This document shows positions 35,788-43,818 of a DNA stretch of 64,000 bases, piece by piece. The stretch spans positions 186,001 to 250,000 of the forward strand of contig JAFYOS010000018.1 of assembly GCA_017560125.1 (NCBI GenBank), in the 5' to 3' direction. This DNA is from Bacteroidaceae bacterium. GTDB taxonomy: Bacteria > Bacteroidota > Bacteroidia > Bacteroidales > Bacteroidaceae. The notes under the pieces were generated by a model. It searched no databases and was not told the origin of the DNA. It saw only the letters and a list, made by a program, of their open reading frames with translations. Positions within the stretch are counted from its first letter, which is position 1. Each line of letters begins with the position of its first letter. Made by a program: the position numbers and the translations under genes.

Positions 35788-37830
35788 TTAGATTTTGATG
35801 TTCTTAATCTCCTCACCGATGCGTACAGTGTACTTCTTCTCTTTCTTACCATTCTTGATGGTTACCTGTGCGCGTGTCTCAGACTTGCGTTTAACCTCGA
35901 TGTCGAAGTCGCCGCCGAATGCCTTGATGTGGCGCAGAGCCATCTCGTTCCATTCAGAGGGCAACTGGATTGTGAGGTTGAAGCTGTTGAAGCCTGCGGG
36001 CTGGATACCGAAGAGACCTTCGGTGATGATACGGCAGTAGAGACCGCTCTCGGCCGAGAGGTGACGCTGTGAACCCTCGGGCCATGCCTCGATGGGGTAG
36101 GGAACGTGTGTGCCGAGGAGACGGCGGTTAGAGTAGTCGATGAGCTGCTTTGTAGCCTTGTCTGCTGCACCTACAACATATACGCCGCGGAGTGCATAGA
36201 GGGTTGAGCGATCCCAGAATGTAGCATCGCCCTCGGCTGTGAGAAGACCGTCGATTGTACACAATTTGTCTGAATAGAGAGCGTCGATTGTGCCCTGTGC
36301 GCGCTCTTTGAAACCGAATACCAAGGGCATGCAGATCCATGAACGGAGCACTGTGTTGCCATCGTAGTAGCGATATGTCTCGTAACCGCTTACGTTAGCC
36401 GAGAAGTAGTTGTTGATAGCCTTCTTCAGAGCAGCAGCCTGCTTTCTGTATGTTGCAGCAAGCTTGGGCTCGCCTACAAGGGGAGCAAGGTAAGCTGCCA
36501 TTACAAGACCGTCGTAGTAGAGAGTAGCTGTACAGAGGTTAGCCTCACCCGAGGGGAAACGACCTTCGAGCTCGTCTCTGTCTGAACGGGGAACACCTGC
36601 GTCGTTCAACTGGCGGCGTGTGTATTCAAGACACCATTTGATGAAAGGCCAAATCTCCTTAGCCTCTTCTTTGTCGGCACGTGCGAGGAGGTAACGTGTA
36701 GCTCCGTGAGCGTTCATAGCAGCGTCACCACGGTCGCCAGCACCACCCCAAGTGTCGATGCCCTCGGCGATGATTGAGCTGGGGATTTTGTTGTACTCGT
36801 CGTTCATGTAGCGAGCGAAGAGCTTGTAGCAGTTGAGCGCCGACTCGTTACCTACCTGGTAGCCCATGAAGGGGAACAAGGGGCTTACATACTCCGACTG
36901 GTCGTTACACCAGATAGCAGCGTAGTAAGACTCGCCGCCGGGGCCGTGCATCAAACCACCCTTGGTGCGGTAAATACTCTCGGAAGCACGAATCTTAGAG
37001 AAACGGAACTCGGTGTCGATAACCTTCTCGGGTGTTTCGAGAACGAGTGCGCCGTCGATGCTGTTCTTGATGTAGTCCATACGTTTAGCGTACTCAGCCT
37101 TCACGTCGGGCTGGAGAGCCTTCTCGGTCTTCTCGCGGTAAGCCTGGAAAGCAGCGCCGAACTCGATGGTCTGACCGGGCTCAATCTTGTATGTGCCTGC
37201 GCCGTAAACCTCAGACTGGATGATGTATGTACCATCAACGCCCTTAGCGGGGTCTGTCTTCAGCTTCTGAACGAACTCGGGAACAGCCACTGTGAGTGCG
37301 CGGCCTGTGATGTTCTTCACCTCGTATGTCTCACACATCATGGGAAGTGTGGTGCTGGGGAAGATAGTTGTTGTAATCTCGACAACGGGAGAGGGAGCTC
37401 TTTTGCGGGCTGCACCTGTGTTTACGATGCCGATACCATACTGGCTAACAACCTGAAGAGCACCGTTGATAGATACCTTCTTCACGCCCAACTGCACGGG
37501 AGCGAGGTTGTTGATACCGAGCATAGAGATAACGTCGGTCTGTACGCGGTACATGAGTGAACCGTGTGTGTTGTTGGGGATTGTGCGCAACATGGGGAAT
37601 ACCAATGAACGCTCCTGTGAGAAGTTCTTGTTGGCATCCACGTTCCAACGTGTTACGAACGATACCATCTCGCCACTCATCTCCATGTGGTCGCTGTAGG
37701 GGAGAGTCTCGTCGTTGAGAATCATCTCGATGGCATTAGTTTCGGGATTGATTGTCCAGCACTGTTTCTGTGCGCTTACCGTTACCACTGACATGAGCAG
37801 CAACGCAATTAACAATTGAATTTTTCTCAT
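35788..37830 (-). CDS. six-hairpin glycosidase-like exported enzyme
   Basis: 680 residues with a signal peptide (MRKIQLLIALLLMSVVTVSA). An N-terminal beta-sandwich (about 20-270) is followed by an (alpha/alpha)6-like region. Candidate catalytic acids lie in AEGIDTWGGAGDRGDA, RSDRDELEGRFPSGEANL and EAWPEGSQRHLSAESGL. The C-terminus is a beta domain as in GH65/GH95-like enzymes. I cannot assign a GH family. Context (GH110, sialate esterases, M60-like protease) suggests exo-action on host glycans. It lies 27 bp after the M60-like gene. Confidence 0.65.
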   Translation of the reverse strand: MRKIQLLIALLLMSVVTVSAQKQCWTINPETNAIEMILNDETLPYSDHMEMSGEMVSFVTRWNVDANKNFSQERSLVFPMLRTIPNNTHGSLMYRVQTDVISMLGINNLAPVQLGVKKVSINGALQVVSQYGIGIVNTGAARKRAPSPVVEITTTIFPSTTLPMMCETYEVKNITGRALTVAVPEFVQKLKTDPAKGVDGTYIIQSEVYGAGTYKIEPGQTIEFGAAFQAYREKTEKALQPDVKAEYAKRMDYIKNSIDGALVLETPEKVIDTEFRFSKIRASESIYRTKGGLMHGPGGESYYAAIWCNDQSEYVSPLFPFMGYQVGNESALNCYKLFARYMNDEYNKIPSSIIAEGIDTWGGAGDRGDAAMNAHGATRYLLARADKEEAKEIWPFIKWCLEYTRRQLNDAGVPRSDRDELEGRFPSGEANLCTATLYYDGLVMAAYLAPLVGEPKLAATYRKQAAALKKAINNYFSANVSGYETYRYYDGNTVLRSWICMPLVFGFKERAQGTIDALYSDKLCTIDGLLTAEGDATFWDRSTLYALRGVYVVGAADKATKQLIDYSNRRLLGTHVPYPIEAWPEGSQRHLSAESGLYCRIITEGLFGIQPAGFNSFNLTIQLPSEWNEMALRHIKAFGGDFDIEVKRKSETRAQVTIKNGKKEKKYTVRIGEEIKNIKI

Positions 37831-37857
37831 TACTAAAATGTTTAATATTTTGTTTTA

Positions 37858-39219
37858 TTATTTTGTCAATGCAGCCTTAATCATTTCGAGCTCCTTAGGA
37901 GTGTAGCATGTGCGTGTAACATCTACCGAGTAGCCTGCTATTTCGCTTGCAGCTTTCGAAACGTATTTCATGAAACAGAGGAATTTCTCGTAGTTGTTTT
38001 TGAAACGTCCGAGCTCGCTGTCGGGGGTAGCGTAGAGCTCGCGGAAAGCCTTCTTATATACATCCCAGCCATAGATTTCTGCTATGCGCATGAGGGTGTA
38101 GTGGATAGCGTCGCCCGAGTCGAGGTTGCCCTTAGCGATGCAGTTTTTGTATGCACGCTTGTAGTAACCGATGTTGTCGCCCATGTAGAATGTGTTCTGT
38201 GACATCACAGCCTCGTACTTGTCGAGCGCGTATGACATGCGGAAATTGGCGAAGATTTCGTCGTTCCAGTTCCATGAACCGTAGCCGTCACCAATTGCAG
38301 TGCCTGCCGAGAATACGTGTCCAATCTCGTGGAGGATACCGAAGCCCCAGTCCTTGTTGCTCTTGAATTTTTCGAGAACGCTCTTTACGTTTACGTTGTC
38401 GTTCCAGAGGATGGGGTTACCTGCGAGTGCCCAGTAACCTGCCTCCATACCGGGAGTGGTGAGGATGCTTATCTTGCGGCCACCGTAGGGAACGCAACCG
38501 AGGAGCTCCTCGTATGCATCGTATGCCTTGTCGAGGCTTTTGAGCCACTCATCAACGGTCTTGTCATCTACTGTTACGTGTTTGGGGTCGATGGCAAGGA
38601 TTGTGTGCTTGCTCTCGCGGATGTAGAGCGCGCTTTTGGGTGTCTCGGTGATTTTTACATCGTCGTACCATACAGTACCCTTGGATTTACCACCGTTGTA
38701 TGTGCCGCCGGGGAAGCCCAAACCGCAGCTTACGTAGGTTTCACCCTTCTCGTCGCTCACGAAGTCCATATATACCTCCTGCCAGTCGTTTGTGCCATAG
38801 AGGAACTTGGATGCATTCCAGGGCTGGTCCGAATTTTTGTCGAATACATCGAGGTAGAGCACAGCTCCGCGTCCCTCCATGTAGCGACCATGAACTGAAT
38901 CGCCCTTTACATCCTGTGTCTTCACTTTGGCCGATACACGGTAGAATGTGTTGGGGTTGAGGCCGGTGATGTGTTTGGTGATTTTGAGTGCAGCACGCTC
39001 GTTGCTTGTGATTTTTATACAGCGCGATTTGTCGGGACCTTCGTTTACGAATTTAATCGATGCGCCTTTGGGGCACTTGTCGAGGGTCCAGTTTTTAAGC
39101 GATGCCGACTTGCTGTTGAAGTTGTCGCTGAAAATCTCTTTGGCGTCGTTGTTGGCGAACGCGCAGGCAGATGCGGCAACAAGTGCGGCAAGTGCCAAGG
39201 GACGGAAAATGTTCTTCAT
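37858..39219 (-). CDS. exported gluzincin protease, M60-like, with N-terminal carbohydrate-binding-like domain
   Basis: 453 residues with a signal peptide (MKNIFRPLALAALVAASACA; a lipoprotein form is possible). Residues about 28-195 form a beta-sandwich like carbohydrate-binding modules (FSDNFNSKSASLKNWTLDK, GTVWYDDVKITET). The protease part has ILHEIGHVFSAG (His297, Glu298, His301) with Glu321 in WNDEIFANF as third zinc ligand, similar to M60/enhancin-type enzymes that cut O-glycosylated proteins. It is the promoter-proximal gene of the glycosidase operon 39219-31013. Confidence 0.7.
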   Translation of the reverse strand: MKNIFRPLALAALVAASACAFANNDAKEIFSDNFNSKSASLKNWTLDKCPKGASIKFVNEGPDKSRCIKITSNERAALKITKHITGLNPNTFYRVSAKVKTQDVKGDSVHGRYMEGRGAVLYLDVFDKNSDQPWNASKFLYGTNDWQEVYMDFVSDEKGETYVSCGLGFPGGTYNGGKSKGTVWYDDVKITETPKSALYIRESKHTILAIDPKHVTVDDKTVDEWLKSLDKAYDAYEELLGCVPYGGRKISILTTPGMEAGYWALAGNPILWNDNVNVKSVLEKFKSNKDWGFGILHEIGHVFSAGTAIGDGYGSWNWNDEIFANFRMSYALDKYEAVMSQNTFYMGDNIGYYKRAYKNCIAKGNLDSGDAIHYTLMRIAEIYGWDVYKKAFRELYATPDSELGRFKNNYEKFLCFMKYVSKAASEIAGYSVDVTRTCYTPKELEMIKAALTK

Positions 39220-39336
39220 GTTTTTTATAAAAAAATTGTTGTATGTTATGTCCTAAACAGGCCTTCCGACAGTGCGATTTTTGCGATGTCGGTCGAAAAA
39301 TCGTTACTATTCTTCAGGGTGTAATATTTCAAAGAG

Positions 39337-39367
39337 CAAAAATAAACAAAATTTCGCAATACTCAAC
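39337..39367 (-). promoter_or_regulatory. promoter of the minus-strand glycosidase operon
   Basis: The minus strand reads GTTG at 39367-39364, 19 nt, then TATTTTTG at 39344-39337. The leader before the ATG at 39219 is about 110 nt. The remaining divergent gap 39220-39611 is AT-rich with no other clear feature. Confidence 0.65.
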
Positions 39368-39479
39368 CATTTAGCGCGAAAACTTTGCTGTTGGTGGGGC
39401 GTAATGGCCTGCAAAGGTTGGTGATTTTTATAATAAATGTTATTTTGAAATATTTTTGGCGATATATTTGAAAAATATA

Positions 39480-39509
39480 TTGTGGTTTTATATAAAAATA
39501 TTACATTTG
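39480..39509 (+). promoter_or_regulatory. promoter of the fasciclin lipoprotein gene
   Basis: TTG at 39480-39482, 19 nt, then TACATTTG at 39502-39509. An alternative TATATTTG lies at 39463-39470. Confidence 0.6.
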
Positions 39510-39611
39510 CAGTTAGCGATGGCGTAATGTAGCGTGTTGCGTCGTGGTAGCCCATGTCGCACATGTTGTGGCGTCGGCGCAATTTTGTCAAAAAATAAAA
39601 AACATATAACT

Positions 39612-41651
39612 ATGATGCGTATCTTTAAATTCATTGGCGCCTTTATTGTAGCGCTTACAATTGGGGCGAGCTTCACCGCTTGTAGCGACGACATCGACAA
39701 GTCCAACCGATACACATTTACCGGTGAAACTATTGCCGACTTCATCCTCAATCGCGAGGACAGATTCAGTAAGATGATTACCATCTTGAAACAGGCCGAT
39801 ATGTTGGGACTCCTCTCTACATACGGAACCTATACATTCTTCCTGCCCGGCGACGAGGCTATAGACACCTATCTGCGCGAGCAGTTCGAGGCGTGGGATT
39901 CTACCAAGAACGACCCCAACCCTTCGTGGACAGGTATCACATCGCCCTTCCTCGAGGATCTCTCCGACTCGATGGCTGTTGTCATTGCCAAGACACATAT
40001 CGTGCCCTACGGTTACGAGATGGCCGAAATGAGCGAGGGTGTAATCGATACACGTAACTACAACGACCGCTACCTAAGCGTCAGCTTCGTTACCGTTGAC
40101 GAAAATTTCCGCATCATGATTAACAATCAGGCGGGAATCATCGAGGGCGACAACCTTGTGGAGAACGGCGTGGTACACATTGTAGATGAGGCGGTTACCC
40201 CCTCTACGAACTCCGTTCCCAAGCTCATCGCCGACCAGCCCTACTTCAGCCTTATGTCGGCTGCGTTGCAGGAAACCGGTTTCGACAAGAAATTGCAGAA
40301 CTACATCCTTCAGCTCAACGGCGAGGACTACAAGCTCGGTTCCGAGCCCGCCAACTGCTTCCAGTGCGGTAAGGGCATGGCTCGCTACCCCCACAGCTAC
40401 TACATAAAATACACCGGTTTCATCGAGACCGACGATGTGTACGCTTCCGAGGGTATCTACAACCTTGACGACCTGAAGGCTTATGCCGAGAAGTATTATG
40501 GCACCGAGGATAGAGATAATCCCCAGAGTGAAAAGAATGCTCTCTATAAATTCGTTGCCTACCACTTCCTCGAACGAGAGCTCAACTACAACCTCATGAT
40601 TCAGCACAATCTCGAGCACAGCAGCTACAAGAGCGAGGGTACAACCGGTCTTCTTCCCGACGTCGATCGTTCGGACTATTTCGAGACAATGCTCGGAACT
40701 CTTATAAAGGTGACCAAACCCCTTGGTTCGCTCGATGCCAACGAGGTGCAGAATTTATACCTGAACTATTCGCATAACCCTGCCCGCCAGTCGAATATGC
40801 GCAAGAACATAAATATATGCATCTACGACATCACCACATTCACATCATTGGACGAGAAGTATGCCAATTTCTCGGCAAACGGTATGAACGGTATCATCCA
40901 CCCCATTGACAAGATACTTATCTATAACGAGGACGAGATGAAGGGTAATGTGCTCAACGAGCGCATGCGTTTCGATATTGCATCGTTGCTCCCCGAGCTC
41001 ACCAACAACGGTGTGCGCTACGGTCGCTGGAGCCAGACAGGCGGTGCATGTTCGCATGGCGACTACAACGTGCCCAACGGCTATTGCAAGAACATCAAGA
41101 TAAACGAGCCCACTACAGAGTGGCACTATTTCTGTCCTCACTCTTGGGGTGCCAACTACTTGGGCGACGAGATTATCGTTGTGGGACAGTACGATTTCGA
41201 ATACCGTCTGCCGCCCGTACCCGAGGGCACATATGAGCTCCGTCTGGGTTACACCGCGACAAGCATCCGTGCTATCACACAGTTCTATGTAGATGGCAAG
41301 GTTACCGGTATCCCTGTCGATCTTCGTATCTTCTTCAACGACGAGCGCATCGGATGGATTGAGGACAAGAAGACCGACGACGACGGTGTGGAGAACGACA
41401 AGACCATGCGTAACCACGGTTACATGAAGGCTCCTGCTTCGTACTACTGCCAGCATTCGGGTGGAACACTCGCACGTAACTACAACGGTGCCGGTCGTAT
41501 CATCATTACACAGAAGACCTTCGGTGGCGCCAACCACTGGATGCGTATGAAGAAGGTGGATGAGCCTCTCGACCGCGAGTTCAACCACGACTACATTGAG
41601 CTTGTTCCCAAATCGGTTGTAACAAGCCACATCCCCGAGGATAGATACTAA
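39612..41651 (+). CDS. large fasciclin-domain surface lipoprotein
   Basis: 679 residues from ATG 39612 (or 39615). The signal ends in SFTACSDD with a typical lipobox. Residues about 40-215 form a fasciclin domain (ADMLGLLSTYGTYTFFLPGD, NGVVHIVDEAV). A second fasciclin-like half appears about 230-470 (NGMNGIIHPIDKILIYNED). The C-terminal 200 residues are a beta-rich domain (YELRLGYTATSIRAITQFYV). Such proteins often sit in polysaccharide loci as surface glycan-binding lipoproteins. It is divergently transcribed from the glycosidase operon and is monocistronic, ending at a strong terminator. Confidence 0.78.
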   Translation: MMRIFKFIGAFIVALTIGASFTACSDDIDKSNRYTFTGETIADFILNREDRFSKMITILKQADMLGLLSTYGTYTFFLPGDEAIDTYLREQFEAWDSTKNDPNPSWTGITSPFLEDLSDSMAVVIAKTHIVPYGYEMAEMSEGVIDTRNYNDRYLSVSFVTVDENFRIMINNQAGIIEGDNLVENGVVHIVDEAVTPSTNSVPKLIADQPYFSLMSAALQETGFDKKLQNYILQLNGEDYKLGSEPANCFQCGKGMARYPHSYYIKYTGFIETDDVYASEGIYNLDDLKAYAEKYYGTEDRDNPQSEKNALYKFVAYHFLERELNYNLMIQHNLEHSSYKSEGTTGLLPDVDRSDYFETMLGTLIKVTKPLGSLDANEVQNLYLNYSHNPARQSNMRKNINICIYDITTFTSLDEKYANFSANGMNGIIHPIDKILIYNEDEMKGNVLNERMRFDIASLLPELTNNGVRYGRWSQTGGACSHGDYNVPNGYCKNIKINEPTTEWHYFCPHSWGANYLGDEIIVVGQYDFEYRLPPVPEGTYELRLGYTATSIRAITQFYVDGKVTGIPVDLRIFFNDERIGWIEDKKTDDDGVENDKTMRNHGYMKAPASYYCQHSGGTLARNYNGAGRIIITQKTFGGANHWMRMKKVDEPLDREFNHDYIELVPKSVVTSHIPEDRY

Positions 41652-41670
41652 TCGACTATTCGTTATACAG

Positions 41671-41709
41671 CATCAGCCACGCTTCGCAGGCGTGGCTGAT
41701 GTTTTTTTT
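41671..41709 (+). terminator. terminator of the fasciclin lipoprotein gene
   Basis: A 12-bp stem (41671-41682 with 41690-41701) is followed by eight T. Confidence 0.9.
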
Positions 41710-41770
41710 GCACCCTTGTGTGGCGCGGTGAGTGCTTCCCGGCGTCGTGCAGTCGTACTATGGGATAAAA

Positions 41771-41800
41771 AAGGCAGCCATGCGTCTGCATGGCTGCCTT
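41771..41800 (-). terminator. terminator of the ABM-GH123-esterase operon
   Basis: A perfect 13-bp inverted repeat (41771-41783 with 41788-41800), followed on the minus strand by T-rich sequence. Confidence 0.85.
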
Positions 41801-41820
41801 AACAATTATTCAGAGGGTTC

Positions 41821-42096
41821 TTAGAATTCGAAACGCTCTATCTTCATTTTGCCGAGCTCGGTAAGCTTGGGAACAAGGGTGGTGAAGTGGGGCGCTGCCT
41901 CGTGTGCGGCAAGCGCGGCTGCGTCGGTCCATGTTTCGCAGAACATAAGCACTTCGGGGCGTGTGCCGCTCTCGAATATGTCGTATGCAATGCATCCTGC
42001 ATCCTTCTGCGATGCAGCCACCAGTTCTTTTGCAATCTCGAGGTATGCAGCGCGGTTTTCGCTGCTCACTGTGATGAATACGTTTAATCTGATCAT
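41821..42096 (-). CDS. antibiotic biosynthesis monooxygenase (ABM/YgiN-like) domain protein
   Basis: 91 residues. One ABM ferredoxin-like domain: IRLNVFITVSSENRAAYLEI, then GCIAYDIFESGTRPEVLMFC and ETWTDAAALAAHEAAPHF. There is no signal peptide. Members act as quinol or heme monooxygenases, or have unknown roles. It is the last gene of a minus-strand operon after GH123 (23 bp gap), an unusual cytoplasmic companion for exported enzymes. Confidence 0.82.
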   Translation of the reverse strand: MIRLNVFITVSSENRAAYLEIAKELVAASQKDAGCIAYDIFESGTRPEVLMFCETWTDAAALAAHEAAPHFTTLVPKLTELGKMKIERFEF

Positions 42097-42119
42097 AGTT
42101 GTAGTAATATATTGGGTTG

Positions 42120-43811
42120 TTAGTATTTCTTCGATGCCGAAAGCGCGTTGAGGCCGTCGCGGAATTCCTTGGCCATTCTTTCGCTCTCGTTCGCAATCTT
42201 ATTTATATCGAGTATTTCGAGCAGTTTGTTCAGGCGACGCTGCATGTTCTTGTCGTTCTTCGCTTTTGCATCCTCCATCATTATGTGCCATTTCTCGAAC
42301 GATTCGATGCCCTGTACCAGGCGCTCCCAACGTATCGAGCTGGTGTTGCCGGGGTAGATGATGTATGTGTCGCCCGAGGGCCATGAACGGAAACGGCTGT
42401 CCTTTTCGGGGTCGATTGTCCAGCTGTTGTATGCCCAGCGCAGATAGCCGTCAACGTCTATCTTCAGGCTGTGAAGGGCTACATATTCGCAATCGGCGGG
42501 GTCGGTGAATGTGAATACATTGGGATATTCGGCCGAGCAGCATGTGTAGTAGGTCGATTTTTTGCCCTCGCTGCGACGACGCTCAACCACGCCTTCGGGG
42601 AACTCCTTGCCACCGTTGTTGTTTACGCTGTAGTCCGAAAGGTCTTTTTCAATCTCGGGGTGGTAGTAGCCCGCAAGCGATATTTTCAGGCCGGGGGCGT
42701 AGTCGTGTATCACCTTAATGGCAGCCTGCATCTGTTTCACGCTGCGCTCGTCCATGGAAATGAATGTGCGGTCGAGCCATCCTTTTTCCACAAGGTGGGC
42801 GCGGAATGCCTTCAGCATGCCACCCCAGTACTCGGTGTATTCCTTCTGTCCGGGAGCACATTTAATCTCCTGATGGCTGTCGGTAGCCTGGTCGTAGTAG
42901 CGGAACGAGAGGCGCCAGGGTATCATCGAGAAGCATGTAATCTCCTTGGTGATGCCACAGCCGTCCATGAATTCCACCCAACGGTCGAATATGGTGAAAT
43001 CGTATATCCAACGACCGTCGGCCAACTTAATCCATGTTACCATGCTGCCGAAGGGGTCTTCTGTCTGTCCGTTCCAGGGCTTGTTTATCAGTGTGGCGGT
43101 GATGGCCTTCTGACCGGCCGAGGCGAGCTTCTCCATATAGGGGCGCAACACTTCGAAATGCTCCTTGGACCAAGGGGTTACGTTGTGGTAGCGCGCAACG
43201 GCATATGGGTTCTGCCACAGGTCGAGGTGGAAACGCCAGTCCTTGGGTTCGGGGAGTACCGACTCCAATACCTTCACCTTGTACTCGCGTACGCTCTTCT
43301 TCTCGCCCGCCGCAACGGTTACCTTGCCGCTGTAGGTTCCCGCCTTGATGCCGCGTGGCACCTGCACTGTCATCCACAAGCCGCGCATTCCCTTCTCGGG
43401 TATTTTGGTGGTGCTCTCCATTGTTATGCGGTCGGCGGTGGGGTATGTGCCGTGGGCGTCTATCGCGTGGTTGCCGCAACCGCTGAATGTATCGGCGATG
43501 ACAGGCTCCACAATGCCACCCTTAATGTACTCGGCGCTGATGATATTGCCTTTGCTATCGACCAGGTCGCCGAAATCTATTGATATCTCCTGCTCGCCAC
43601 CGCTGTTGGCTACAACCATCTGCATGTTCACTCTCTCGCCCTGCCATGCGGTGAGCGAGGGGTTCTTCACCGGCTTTATTTCGGCCTTCATCTCTATGGG
43701 GTAGCGCTTGTCGATGGTTCCCCACGATACTGTTACCTGTGCTATGGCCGATGCTCCCATGAGTAGCATGGCCAAAAGAATGCTTGTTCTGTTCTTCTTC
43801 ATGTTGTTCAT
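42120..43811 (-). CDS. second GH123-family exported glycosidase
   Basis: 563 residues; signal peptide within MNNMKKNRTSILLAMLLMGA (a start at the second Met is also possible). An N-terminal beta-sandwich and the barrel share blocks with the gene at 29118-30881: FHLDLWQNPYAVARY, YDFTIFDRWVEFM and RTFISMDERSV (Asp354-Glu355, catalytic pair). Inferred activity is terminal beta-GalNAc release; actual specificity may differ from the first copy because the two are widely diverged. It lies 8 bp downstream of the two-domain esterase gene. Confidence 0.82.
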   Translation of the reverse strand: MNNMKKNRTSILLAMLLMGASAIAQVTVSWGTIDKRYPIEMKAEIKPVKNPSLTAWQGERVNMQMVVANSGGEQEISIDFGDLVDSKGNIISAEYIKGGIVEPVIADTFSGCGNHAIDAHGTYPTADRITMESTTKIPEKGMRGLWMTVQVPRGIKAGTYSGKVTVAAGEKKSVREYKVKVLESVLPEPKDWRFHLDLWQNPYAVARYHNVTPWSKEHFEVLRPYMEKLASAGQKAITATLINKPWNGQTEDPFGSMVTWIKLADGRWIYDFTIFDRWVEFMDGCGITKEITCFSMIPWRLSFRYYDQATDSHQEIKCAPGQKEYTEYWGGMLKAFRAHLVEKGWLDRTFISMDERSVKQMQAAIKVIHDYAPGLKISLAGYYHPEIEKDLSDYSVNNNGGKEFPEGVVERRRSEGKKSTYYTCCSAEYPNVFTFTDPADCEYVALHSLKIDVDGYLRWAYNSWTIDPEKDSRFRSWPSGDTYIIYPGNTSSIRWERLVQGIESFEKWHIMMEDAKAKNDKNMQRRLNKLLEILDINKIANESERMAKEFRDGLNALSASKKY

Positions 43812-43818
43812 ATTTTAT

